Positions 24,301 through 35,805 of a DNA stretch of 64,000 nt are shown here, one piece after another. Source of the stretch: Acytostelium subglobosum LB1. Taxonomy: Eukaryota; Evosea; Eumycetozoa; Acytosteliales; Acytosteliaceae. A model generated the notes under the pieces. That model saw only the letters and a program-made list of their open reading frames with translations, searched no databases and had not been told where the DNA came from. Both the position numbers and the translations under genes were made by a program. Numbering within the stretch: position 1 is the first letter of the stretch; every line of letters begins with the position of its first letter. Location of the stretch: assembly GCF_000787575.1 (NCBI RefSeq), contig NW_012236510.1, forward strand, positions 1 through 64,000, written 5' to 3'.

Positions 24301-27300
24301 GCGACAGATGACAAACATATCGATGGCAGTGGCCACATCCCAGTTGTGGTTGAACTCCATCACAAGTCCAAGTACCTTCTCTCTGTCCTTCATGCGTCGA
24401 ATGTACTTGTAGCCCTGGGTATTGTCTTTCATGACCATCAGCCTGAGTAGCCAATCCGGGGCACCTTCTTCGAGAGCCTCGTCAGCAATGTTGATAGCAT
24501 CACTCAACTGTCCATTGTCGACAAAGTGCTGAATTATCTTGAAGAAGAATGTCTGCTGTTGCTGGACTGACTCACAGTTCTGAATCAGGTTGAACTGGGT
24601 GGCACTGTCGGGCATCTGCTTGACTGAGGACTCATAGGGCTCAAGTTGGGGAAGAAACTCTGGAACTGAGCTGGGTTGGAAGTGTTGGTAGTAGAATGAA
24701 TAGGCCTTGAGTATCTCATTGATCCAGTTTAGAAGGGAGTTTGAAGGAAGCAACTGGGCTTGCTCGTGTGCATAGCGAAGGAATGGTTCAATGTCGTTGA
24801 TCTCTGGTGATTGTAGCATGCAGACAATGCATGACAACAGCTTTGAAGAGTGGCCAAGATACTCTACTAGGTCCGATGTGAGTAGGTATGTAGCAGAGGA
24901 GGAGGAGGAGTTGTGCCCATTGGCAAAGTTTGCCTCGTTGTTAATGTTGGGTAGCTTTGAGAAGGACCGAGTGTTGGGATGCTTTGTGTTGATGTAGTAT
25001 AGTGGTGAGTCCATGGCCGATGACTCGGGTGTCGTCGATTGGAACAGTGAGGCATGTGGTCCCTTGGGTGAAGTGTGCGAAATGGATGATGTGATGAATG
25101 TGGCCAAGTCCACTTGAATAAACTTTGCCATGCGCTCTGCTTTGGGGAAGTTCTTCTCTACAAACACTATATGCTCCAGTATCTGTGATGGACCACCACT
25201 GACATTAGTGAATCGTGTCATTAAGTCAAAGTACTTGGTATTGTTGTTGTGGTTGTCTTTGGCAAAGCTATCCAATGGTGACATATCCATGATAATTCTA
25301 TTCACATTCAGGATGTACTTGAGCGTAGTGGATAGAAGTTGGTACTGATGATGTCCTCCACAATAATCGCTATTGTTAATGACATTGTACACATTGTCCA
25401 TTGGGTTGTTGTTGTTGTTGTTGTTGCTGTTAGAGATACTCTGTACAAGGTTGTTGATTGAGAGTACTAGTAGTCTCTTGCGGTCTATCAATGTAGAAAG
25501 TTGATTGGCATCGATGGGGACTTGATTCCCTGTTGAGACAGACATTGTAAGCAGCTGTACCATTGACTTGTCCAAATAGTTGATGTGAAGCACTTGAACC
25601 AATTCGATCAATGATCGAGCGGTCGATAGATCACGTGATGACTCGTTGTTGGCAAGTGAAATCACTCTGGTGATCAGTCCTTCATCGCCCAATCTAGATC
25701 CAATGACAACATCAAAGAGTGTTGAGAACAGGTCCTGAGAGTCAACCACTGTGTCAACATCGGCAGCACTGCTCTTTTGCTTGGACAATGAGGCAAGCTT
25801 ATCAGTCAATATGGGGATGGAGTGATACTGGCTAACATCTGTCTGGATGTCACTGGGTATGTCTTGGAAGTGACGTAGAATATCATCGAATTGAGGATAA
25901 TGGGTACGCATGCATATTGAGAGAAGTGAGTGAACTGGCATCAGGACCAATCTCATGAATGATATGTTTGGAAGCTAGTAGGTAATCGTATTAGTAATCT
26001 GCTGCTTCATCATACAACAACATTGATAATCATCAACATACCTTGGTCATTACCCAATTGGCAACTGAGGTACGATGCTTGAGATTCACGAGATTGGATT
26101 CTAGTACTTGTATACGATCGCGATGAGTGGCCTCTGGGTATTGGTTGCTGATGAACCCGATGATCTTGGACAGTGTGGAGATCAGAGGCAACATCATGTT
26201 TGAGTTGATGTAATAGGTGGTGTGATCCTGCTTCAACTCCAACTGAAGGAGATAGGAGTTATCAAAGGTGGTCAATGTCTCTTGCTCCAATTGTGTCGGT
26301 TGATTGAAAGGGTTCGAATGTTGTTGAGAATGATACACGAAGGATGGTCCATCATTACTATCTTGTTGAAATGTTGTGGTCGATGATGATATAGGTGTCT
26401 GGTCATGCTGCTTCATATCACTGCTTGATAGGAATATAGAAAGATAAAGAGACTCTACTAATCCAATGGCCACGTTTGGTTGAGATATTCCGGTGAGCAG
26501 CTGGAACACATCGTCCAATACCTCATCAAACTCAATCTTGTCGATGGTTGATTCGCGAGTACGGTATTGGAAGAATCGTAGGATGTTCTTCATCACATAG
26601 AAGCCTCTGATGAGATTCATATCGTTGAGCTTATCGAGAGCCAAGGATGGAAGTGCGTCCGGATTGTTGTTTGAGGGGTAGTCGGGATCACGTTCGACCA
26701 GTGCCAATATATCCTTGGACGAAATGAAGGGTAGACAGTCCTTGATGACATTGATGAATGATTGATGTGACAGTTGATTGATAACGACATTGGAGATGTT
26801 TTGAGCCAGCGGTGTTGCTTGTTGATCATTGCTCGAACTGTCGTCACTGTCTGAGCTGCTAGTCAAGTCTCGAGAGTGATTGATATCGAATTGATGCTTG
26901 CCAACGATCAGACGATTGCCACCTGGTGAGTTTGGCACTGCCATCATCTTGCCGCAACACCATTCAGCCATCTCTACGAGGTAGGCAAGCTGTTGATTGG
27001 AGTGCAGTAGGGAATCGTCAACCTTTACTCCTGATGTGGTGGCCATAAGCTGGGTGAGAGCCTGACGTGAAGAGAAATCATCACCAAAGTGATCCCAACA
27101 CAACAGAATAACCAAGGGCAACATTGGTGCCAACGGCTTGACCAGAATCATTGCATCATCGAATCGTCGTTCCTTGACCAACCTTACGGCCTCTTGCAGA
27201 GTGTACTCGAGAAAGTGTTGATTGTTCACACGAAGGAAGTGGTAGAACCAATACCAAAAGTCATTGGTGATCTTGTGCTGCAGTGAGTCATGCTGATCAG

Positions 27301-28890
27301 GTTGGTGTTGCTTCAAGCTCTCATACTGTCTCAGAATGGCAAACACTTGAGGGAATTCAGTCTGACTGACACCGCTCGGCTCCAAGTCACTTGGATACTG
27401 TTGCTCTGTTGTCTCGGTGCTGAGTATCTCGTCCTCAAAGCTGGCATACTCCTGAAGGGGATAGAGAGTACGGTTGGACAACAATGACTCGAATATACGC
27501 ATCCTGGATAGGTTGGTGGTCTTCTTGAAGTCAACAATGCTATTGTCCAACTTGGATTGAAAGGGTATCTTGTCCAGTGTGAGTCTGTCACCAGACAGGT
27601 TGCAATTGCCAATGGTGGTGTCATCATTATGGTCAGCATCACCAAAGTCGATAGAGTCTACATTAAGATTGGCAACACGTTGAATGAGTCTTGTCAATAC
27701 AGTTGTACGCTTGGTGCCATCTAGGTCATCACCTGTTGGACTTTCGTCGGCAATGTTGGTTGCGATCTCATAGTTGTCACAGGTATCGATCACACGTAGT
27801 AGAGTGTAGGCCTCATTGTACTGATTCTGATTGATCAAATGAGAGATAACCTCGGCGGTGATGAGTTCCAGTTGTGATGCTACTGGATATTCAAAACGCA
27901 ATAGAGTTCGTCCACGATGCTCCAGACTAAAGAATGGATCAGATAATTGAGTGATCAAGTATTGAGCCAGTTGTGGATTTGATGTGAGTGCCTTCTTGAG
28001 TGCTGCTACTGTGTTTGGTGAGAGCTTGTTGGCGTGTAATATATCACTGTTGTTGTCATTAACAATATTGTCGTTGGGTGACCCTGTATTGTTGTCATGT
28101 TGTTGTTGTTGATGGAGTAATATATATTGGTACTCCCTTAGCTCTTGGATAATTGGTAATACTGATCGATCATCTGGACTGCTGCTGATATCATTGAGAA
28201 TCGAGTACAACAGTATGGCAAACTGTAATAATATTGATATTCTCTCTGTGATGCTTTGTGTAAAGCCCTCCTAATCAATGAGCCTAACAGTTAGTAGGTA
28301 GTAATAAGTCCATTGGATAGATGGTAATTTGTAGTTACCTTGTTGAGTTGATAAAACTCGATTGAACACAACCAAGAGAGATGAGCAGAGGAGCAAACAG
28401 TCTGTGAAGTGAGCCAAGTACTGGGTGGTCCATTCTTTATGGTGTGATGCAGTATCGATGATAGTCTACGTGTGATATTGAGTGATGTAGTGACATTCTG
28501 CTTCTGCTGTCTCTGCTGTATCTGAAGTATCAGTGATCTTGCCAGTTCAAACTGACCCAATGATAGATGATTGCATATCAATCTAATGGTTTTAGTCTCT
28601 TCCTCATCTGTCAAGAAGTTATATAGTTCTATTTCATCCTTATTATTATTAATTGGTTGATGTAATTGTAGTTGTTGTTGATGTTGTTGAAATGAACTCT
28701 GTTGCTGTTGATGTTGTTGTTGTTGATGTTGTTGATTCTGTTCTGCCTTGTGTTGGTGATGATTGGAATTTGATTGTTGATTAATGAAATAGTTTTGTTC
28801 CAACATATTGTTATAATTATAAGTATTTATTATATGTATGAAGAATGATGGTAATAGATTATGATGATGATCATCACCATTACTCTTCAT
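21395..28890 (-). CDS. zfyve26: Spastizin/ZFYVE26 (SPG15) homologue lacking the FYVE domain
   Basis: Four minus-strand exons (28890-28339, 28270-26042, 25974-22607, 22541-21395) join in phase and give 2431 aa, near the 2539 aa of human spastizin. The first 80 residues are Q/N-rich; the rest is a long alpha-solenoid. The C-terminal 700 residues match spastizin clearly: LGKVELFQSLVISK, AIDVATKCNIPADPAWVTWG, NEAREKFKYCLSSAG, ACQTVLSDNISASVFFDEIV, AGLTCVKMFLESYDAPY and CNKLKSAYLSAVQLQDKD. In animals spastizin works with spatacsin (SPG11) and AP-5 on late endosomes and lysosomes, in lysosome reformation. The zinc finger expected before the HFFVRSPSISLA block is missing: residues about 1700-1810 contain no cysteines. 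The gene is head-to-head with the nucleotidyltransferase gene. Confidence 0.9.
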
Positions 28891-29046
28891 CTAGCTACAC
28901 CACATCTTACCAACTGGACACCCATAATAATAGTCACTCACCCTCTCTCTCAACACACCAATATTGTGGTGTGTTTGGTTGAGATAAATTCACGATGGTT
29001 AAGGTCTTGAATTCGAATTGCGACCTGTTGTTATTTATATACATTC

Positions 29047-31085
29047 ATGTACAGCCTAAACGAGTATAACGAATCGATACTCGAAAGAGTAGACGAATGT
29101 TCATTGTTGGATGTATGTTGTTCATATCCATTATCATGAACTACTGGATACTAATGTATGATTGACCAAATACCTCTATTTCCATTTAGATGTTTATCAA
29201 TGCAATGAAACATCACTCTGATGAATTGGATTCGTTTGATCATGTTGATGACAAGTCAATAAGAGAGAGTGCTATCTATATTGCATTGGCTGGAAGCAGA
29301 TCATTCAACTTGGACATTGAGACCAGCGATCAAGACTTTACTGCTGTGCGACAGGCATCCATCAACTCTGTTCTCTCGATCGATGGTCCCAAGGAGATTG
29401 TTCATCATTTAAAGCCTGACATTAGCATCTATGAGCTGAGACACTATGCCAAACTGTTGCTGTTGGGCAATCCTAAACAGGTAGAGTCATTGTTCACCAC
29501 AAGACTATGCTACCTCTCTGATCATTGGAAGGCACTGCTACAATGTCGACAGGCAATACTCTCAAATGTAGTGATCGATCATTACTACTCCACCATCAAA
29601 GCATTGGTTGGTGATGTAACTGACATTATAAACAGTCGAGAAGTAGTAGATAGTTCAGTTGATCAGTCAAACATCAAGTCCAAACCAATGAGTGCTAAAC
29701 AACAAAGAATGGTGGAGAAAAACAAGTTACAACGTGTACTACAACATCAGGAGCAGAGAGACGATGAATACAAGTTGAACAAGAGAGCATATCATGCCTT
29801 GAGACTGATGATAGAAGTGGAGAGATTGTTGGACAATGGTACACCTTTGGTCTGGTTCGAAGATGGTCCTGAGCGTGACCTCTTGTTGCAAGTGAGACGA
29901 GGTGATATTGATGATCAACAAATACTAAAGTTGATCCAACCACGTTTCCAAAGTCTTGAGGAGACATGGACACGACAAAGACAGAGTCCTAACTATCATC
30001 TAAAGGATACGAGTGACATTGAGAAGGTCAGCAACTGGCTGGTTTTAATTAGAAGGCAATCAATAGACTCGGACACATCAGAACGATTCACTTATCGACC
30101 AAATACAACAACCACTACAACACCTCAACCATTGATGTTGGCCAATCAACTACTACAGTCATCTGGTGTCAATGGTACACTTCTCTTCATGTCCAAAGTT
30201 GGTAGTCATTTGTACAATCTGAACAACAACAACGCCGATGATAACAGCAGTAGCAGTATACATGACTGGATTGGAATCTATGCAGCACCTACTGATCAGG
30301 TAGTGTCACTGTTCCCTCCACCCATCAAGGTGGAACAGATGAATGGTGTCACATTGTCAAAGGAATGGGTGGCCAGAGACTTGTCCACTCCACCCAAACC
30401 TCAACCCCAACCAACCAAGGACATCACTACAAAGGGTATAATACTATATGAGGTGTCCAATGCCATCGAATGTATCATGCGTGGCAACTATCGACTGTTG
30501 GAATGCTTCTTGACTGAACAAGACAAAGCCACATCAGATACACTCTATGAAACAGATGCTTGGATGGCGATCAAGGAACCAATCAGAAGACTGATCACTG
30601 GCAGACATCTGGCACAGTCATACTGGGGCGTCGGTCAGAATGAATACCTCAAAGCACGAGACACTCTGGGAATGAAGAAGTTGCATCAGGGCAAGAAGAA
30701 GCCTAAAGGGTACACACTTGACAATGTAGACAATATTGATCACAGTACAGTCACGAAACAACAGTTGGACGAAGTATCAATCAATCTCTACTTTGCTCTA
30801 AGACTACTGTGGCAATGTGAAAAGGTACTGGATGGACAGTCACGACCATCACTGGCACTTGAATATAGAGATGAGAAGCGACAAACACTACTATCACTCA
30901 AGAATCAATTGATGAGTCACTCCATAGACAACATCCAAGTGTTGATGGGGTCATGCAGACTGTTAATCGAGAGCACTAATGATAGACTGGAGATACTGAG
31001 AGTTGAACAGCGATCAGATCACCTAGCAGGTGAGTTCAAGTCATTATTTAATCAATGGCTCATAAAGGTTCGAAAGGGTCTTTGA
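29047..31085 (+). CDS. Tandem nucleotidyltransferase-like protein (RlaP/phage-type)
   Basis: The main exon 29190-31085 encodes 631 aa. A short upstream exon 29047-29112 (ATG to a GTATGT donor, phase 0, acceptor TTTAG at 29185-29189) would add 22 residues, 653 in all; if it is only leader, translation starts at 29190. Residues about 50-300 resemble the predicted nucleotidyltransferases of bacteria and phages (RlaP-like, polymerase-beta fold). They have ALAGSRSFNLDIETSDQDF with the GS motif and two aspartates (Asp69, Asp71), YELRHYAKLLLLGNPKQVESLF, a KRAYHALRLMIEVERLL helix and LLLQVRRGD. A second, weaker copy follows (about 350-630): SKVGSHLYNL, IHDWIGIY, EVSNAIECIMRGNYRLLECFL and NLYFALRLLWQCEKVLDG. 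It has lost one of the two aspartates. Substrate unknown. Confidence 0.8.
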
Positions 31086-31351
31086 TTACGCTTAGGAATG
31101 AAAGTAACACGACAATTCAAGTGCACTTGTTTTGGGTTTGGAATCAAAAAAACTGGGTCCAGCATCAGTGTTGGGTGGGGGTTTGATTGCCCTGGTCTCG
31201 ACGTCTCAAGCGTTTTCACCCAACAACCCCCACATCAATATTTGCACGTAGACGACGTTTTTTGGTCACTTTTCTCTCAATCTCCTAAGTCCTATTGTAC
31301 TTGTTCAATGACTAAAACCAAATACATATAATAATATTTATATAAATAAAA
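31086..31351. other. Intergenic with G-rich and C-rich patches
   Basis: The spacer before the CLN7 gene contains GTTGGGTGGGGGTTTG near 31175 and CACCCAACAACCCCCAC near 31218, which can pair in part. No gene was recognised. Confidence 0.4.
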
Positions 31352-33150
31352 ATGAAGGACAAGTATAAGAACATGTCAATTAATGACACTGATGATGACA
31401 ATGGTTATGTCATCATCGAACAATATAGAGATGACTCTGATGATGAGTCAAACCCACCACTCATCATGGACTCTTATGCCAATCTGCCTCCACATGTTGG
31501 CTCACCCCAGGTCAATGTGCTGAGCAACTCGACCTCAATTGCTACGCTGGCGGGACTCAACAAGAGCCACAAGGCACGTCCATTGCACATGATAAGTCTG
31601 ATCAGTATCATGGCAGTCGGATTCATTGCCAATGTAGAGTATGGAATTGTGATGCCATCGATCAACGACTATATTCAGAGCAAGACACCATCACATGGTG
31701 GAAACAGTGGCAGCAGCAGCAACGCTGATGCAAGCAGCGAGCAATACTTGGGATGGGCACTCTCAGGCTTCAGTTTGGCCCAACTCATCTTTTTGCCATT
31801 GGTTGGAATCTGGTCCGATCGAAGAACTATCCGCGAGGCTATCTGTGTAAACCTGCTCATTGCCATCACTGGCAACATCATCTATGCCACGGCAGTCAAT
31901 CCGATCATGATCGTTCTGGGTCGTGTGGTGACTGGTGTGGGCAGCTCCAACATGGCTCTGACCAACACGTACATTGCAGCCGTCACTTCTCGAGAGCAGA
32001 GAACCAAGTACATGGGACAGATCAATGCCATCAATGCCATTGGTCTCGTGGCTGGTCCAGCGTTCAACCTGTTGCTATCGGTGATCAAGTTCAAAATTCA
32101 AATCAAGAGCTTCGTCATTGTTGTCGACCCATTGAACTGTCCCGGCTACTTCCTTGCCTTCCTTCTGACCTGTTGTCTGATATCATTCGCATGGTTCAAG
32201 GAGCCACCCTCCAAGAAGTCCAAGGAGGTAAAGGATGCCGAGGAACAAGAGGCCCCACTTCTATCTGAGCAACACGATGACGAAGTAGATGAGCACACAA
32301 GGTCTGGTGACCAAGTCGGTCCAATCATGGATACACACGATGGAAATGAAGACCAGAATGACGATGAAGAAGAGGACACTGAAAAGGTGGAGGTGGTTGA
32401 AGAGNAAATCAACATTCTGGCAGAACTTTAAGATGTTACTCAATCGATCACTGATAACATGCTTCATCATCAACTTTGTCCAGAACTTTGTATTTGGAGC
32501 ACTAGAGACAATGATCACACCAATCACTCAGGAGCAGTATCACTTTGGCACATTGTCCAACTCGATCATGTACAGTGTGATATCGTCAGAGATCATCGTG
32601 TTTATCTTTGTCACAGTGTTTGCCAGCAGCAAGTTTGGCGTGCAGGACAAGTACATGGTACTGTTTGGCCAGGTATTCCTTGGTGCCGGTCTCGTCCAAT
32701 TGTTTATCAACTTTGGTGGACCAGCTGATCGCAAGGTTCAGTTCTGGCGATTCTGTCTCAGTGTGGCAGTCACCGTCGTTGGAATACCCACTCAAAACAC
32801 ATCAATCTATTCACTCTACTCCAAGTTGCTAAACAGAATATTTGGAGACAAACAACAAGGTTTCCAAACTGGTTTCATGGTATGTTATTTATGATCGTAT
32901 TACTGATTCATATATGTATATACTAACTATCCAATAATCATTCATTTCTTTCTAGATGCTGATGGGATCATTAGGAAGGATTATCGGACCACTGTGGGCA
33001 TCTTATGGCCTGGCAATGAGCAATCGTATACCATTGTGCTCTGTATTTTTGGTGATATGGGCCATTGATATAAGCTTTACCCTGTTCAACTTTAAGTCAT
33101 TGACATTCAAGCACACTGGAAAGCCTACTACTCTGATCATATCACATTAA
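31352..33150 (+). CDS. mfsd8: CLN7/MFSD8-like lysosomal MFS transporter
   Basis: Two exons, 31352-32879 and 32956-33150 (phase 0). The first contains a single N at 32405. If that position is surplus the frame runs on without loss (EE then KSTFWQNFKMLLN), giving 573 aa. The protein is a 12-TM major facilitator. It has a hydrophilic N-terminus of about 80 residues, YLGWALSGFSLAQLIFLPLVG, GRVVTGVGSSNMALTNTY and REQRTKYMGQINAINAIG. A long acidic cytosolic loop between the halves holds an EAPLLSEQ dileucine-type lysosomal sorting motif. The second half has ALETMITPITQEQY, IYSLYSKLLNRIFGDKQQG and GSLGRIIGPLWASY, which match human MFSD8 (SLYSKILGPKPQG). CLN7 is a chloride-conducting lysosomal membrane protein mutated in Batten disease. 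The N is most likely an assembly artefact, not inactivation. Confidence 0.88.
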
Positions 33151-33318
33151 TAACTTAATATATTACTTTAAATACCTCCTTTGAGGAACATCAAATTTAA
33201 TCAACTTTTAGCTTTGGGGGGTTCTTCACAGCAGGTGATCAAACATTCACCTCAATCTTTTATAAATACTTGTAGTTGTTACACTATTTAAATAGAGATA
33301 ATATATATATATATAGAT

Positions 33319-34544
33319 ATGAGTGTTACATCAGTATACAGATACATCATTGATGATGTAATTAGAAATATAAGAGCAGAGTTTGCGAATGAGGGTTTGG
33401 AAGATACTGTCATCCTAGAGTTGCAACATGTATGTCTTGATCAAATTGTTTGTTTGATTGATTGATTGATGTTGATATCACAACCATTAGATGATAGTTA
33501 ATCTTACTTACTTGAATCATTTATAGATGTGGGAATCAAGGTTGATGCAATCAGGTGCCGTATCTGGTCCACCTCCTACCCCATCAGCACCAACAGACGC
33601 CGAGCACAGAGACAACAAGCGATCAACCAAGCAGCACTACCACCACTACTACCAGTAGCAGCAGCAGCAAAGACAACTCATCAAAGACATCAACTACAAC
33701 ATCAAACACATCACCAACTACATCATCACCCCCTGCCATCAATAACAACAACAGACAGAGCAATGATTTAGCTGTATGTATACGACTCATCTCTCTCACT
33801 CCCTCTCTCTTTTCAACCCAACACTAACATCACATTACCATTACACATTATTACAGCATGATCATGTCCGATCAACCTTAAACACTCTTAGACAATTCAA
33901 TGCGACACCACCAACTACAACAATAGGTGCACCAGGTGTGTCTGGATTCGGCAAGCCACAACAGTTTATGCCAAACAGAGACCATCCACCCCATGGTCTG
34001 GAGCTCCCCAAACCAGGCTCCTCTCACTCATTGATGCATCTGATGAACCTACCACAGAATGATGGTTCCAGCGATGAGGTGGCATTGTCCTGTGTCGACA
34101 ATGGCATGACCAAAGAGCATATAGATAGTCTGATTGCACAGCGTGTCAAAGAGCAACAGAGTTATGATTGTAGTTTTAGCATAAAGATTCCTCAGATGGA
34201 TGGCAACGATGATGATGATCTCGATGATGAACTGGTATGTTTATAGGTAGAGGAATTAGATGACAAGATTGTAGTATTCTAACGCATCATGATGTTGTCA
34301 ATGACAGTTGGAGGAGCATATACCAGAGGCAAATGCAGGTCAACAGCAGGACTCTCTGAACAGTGATTTGGATGATGACGAAGACAATGACCCAGACCCT
34401 ATTATCGAACACTTTGTATTGTGCCAATACGAGAAGGTGTCCAGGATCAAGAACAAGCGAAAGTGCACATTTAAGGATGGCATTATGCATCTGAACGGCA
34501 GAGATGCTCTCTTCCACAAGGCCAATGGAGAGTTTGTTTGGTAG
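33319..34544 (+). CDS. gtf2a1: TFIIA large (alpha/beta) subunit
   Basis: Four exons (33319-33429, 33527-33773, 33857-34234, 34308-34544) encode about 323 aa. The general transcription factor TFIIA stabilises TBP on the TATA box. The N-terminal helical half is clear: VYRYIIDDVIRNIRAEFANEG, then LELQH joined to MWESRLMQSGAV. So is the C-terminal beta-barrel: DPIIEHFVLCQYEKVSRIKNK, then DGIMHLNGRDALFHKANGEFVW. Between them is an S/T/N-rich and acidic spacer, as in other TFIIA alpha/beta proteins, which may be cleaved in vivo. In exon 2 the frame of the conserved start and that of the S/T-rich spacer differ by one base somewhere in 33575-33640. One base is surplus, and a sequence error is the simplest explanation. 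Confidence 0.9.
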
Positions 34545-34846
34545 TCGTAGTATAGCAGAATGACATTAACATAGGTTATAGCAGGCAGCATCCATCAAAC
34601 AAACAACAAACTACATTAATAATAAATAACATGGTTCATGGTCCAACTTTGGGTGTGTGATGTGCATTCTCACTTGAAAGTTGCTAATCTTTGACCAGCC
34701 TGGTGAGTGTTTGAAAATAATTCATTGAATTGTTGGAGACAGATAGATAAATAGACGAAGATGGACATACACATCAAGCCAGTATTAAATACATTATCAT
34801 ATAAACAATATTATACTTTTATATTTAAATATATATCACAAATTAA
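34545..34846. other. Intergenic
   Basis: AT-rich spacer between the TFIIA and SNARE genes, with an AATAAATAAC element near 34620 that may serve polyadenylation. No gene or RNA recognised. Confidence 0.4.
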
Positions 34847-35515
34847 ATGAAAGACCCATTTAACATTGTCCAAGAACAGACACAGATATCAATTGAGGGA
34901 TTGGCAAGTCTCCATCAAAGATGGAGTACCCTGTTGAAACATAGCAACACATATCAATCCAAAGAGTTTCAATGGTGCCAAACAGAGATTAATGTTGTTA
35001 TAAAACATATAAATGAAGATATAGAGGATCTAAAGAAGACAATTGATGTTGTACTGGCAAACCCCAGTAGATTCAACGTGTCTGCATCAGAACTGGATGC
35101 AAGGAAGAGATTCATTCGTCAGGCAACGATCACTGTTGAGCAGGTCTCAAATGATATAAAGTCACCACAAACTATAACCAAGATTGAACAAGATAAACGT
35201 TCATCTCTGATGCCTGTGGATCAAAAACAACACCGTAACAATCAACAACATCAAGTAATGAAACAAATAGTAGAAGAGGACAACAATGATTTCCTGCGCA
35301 ATAATCTACAACTACAACAACAAATGATGAGGGAACAAGACCAATCTCTGGATGAACTCTCTGAGAGTATAAAGTACTTAGGAAAGATTGGAATGACAAT
35401 GACAACAGAGTTGACATCACAAGGAAAGATATTAGACAACCTGAATGACAGAGCCGATCACTCACTTTGCAATCTAAACAGTGTAATGAGAAAGTTGGAT
35501 AGGCTAATGAACTAG
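34847..35515 (+). CDS. Syntaxin-6-like Qc-SNARE without a membrane anchor
   Basis: A single-exon frame encodes 222 aa. The N-terminus fits the syntaxin-6/10 three-helix domain: DPFNIVQEQTQISIEGLASLHQRWSTLL, then INVVIKHINEDIEDLKKTIDVV and the family-like ASELDARKRFIRQA. After a Q-rich linker the C-terminal 60 residues form a Qc SNARE coiled coil (EQDQSLDELSESIKYLGKIG, then ILDNLNDRADHSLCNLNSVMRKLDRL). The reading frame stops two residues after KLDRLMN, where other syntaxin-6 proteins continue into a transmembrane helix. No downstream exon with a hydrophobic stretch and no usable donor is visible. It probably acts in TGN/endosome fusion, either as a soluble SNARE or held to membranes through partners. 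Confidence 0.82.
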   Translation: MKDPFNIVQEQTQISIEGLASLHQRWSTLLKHSNTYQSKEFQWCQTEINVVIKHINEDIEDLKKTIDVVLANPSRFNVSASELDARKRFIRQATITVEQVSNDIKSPQTITKIEQDKRSSLMPVDQKQHRNNQQHQVMKQIVEEDNNDFLRNNLQLQQQMMREQDQSLDELSESIKYLGKIGMTMTTELTSQGKILDNLNDRADHSLCNLNSVMRKLDRLMN

Positions 35516-35805
35516 TTTGAATTCCATCTTATGACATTGTTTGAAATCTATGTCGTCCCAAAGTAATAATAATAATAAAAAAAGGCAAGAATCGTTTGAT
35601 CAGTTTTCCTTTGCACAAAAAACAGCAAAAATCAAAGTAAAAAAAAATATCAGGTCCAATGGTTACCATTCAAGGTTGAGGGCGACAGGTCGCTGATCAG
35701 TCATCTCGATCATTGTCACACACTATTACTTACTTCTTTCAATCAAACAAACATACATAATCAATATATTTAAATATTTATATAAGTCAACAATCAGTCA
35801 ATACT
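35516..35805. other. Intergenic
   Basis: A-rich stretch (35570-35650) followed by an AT-rich promoter-like segment upstream of the GDAP2 gene. No gene seen. Confidence 0.4.

Noticed and set aside
22607-25974. A hidden FYVE zinc finger in another frame of the spastizin exon
   Set aside because: The frame is continuous and matches spastizin on both sides of the position, and I saw no cysteine-paired motif in the segment or a small intron that could hide one.
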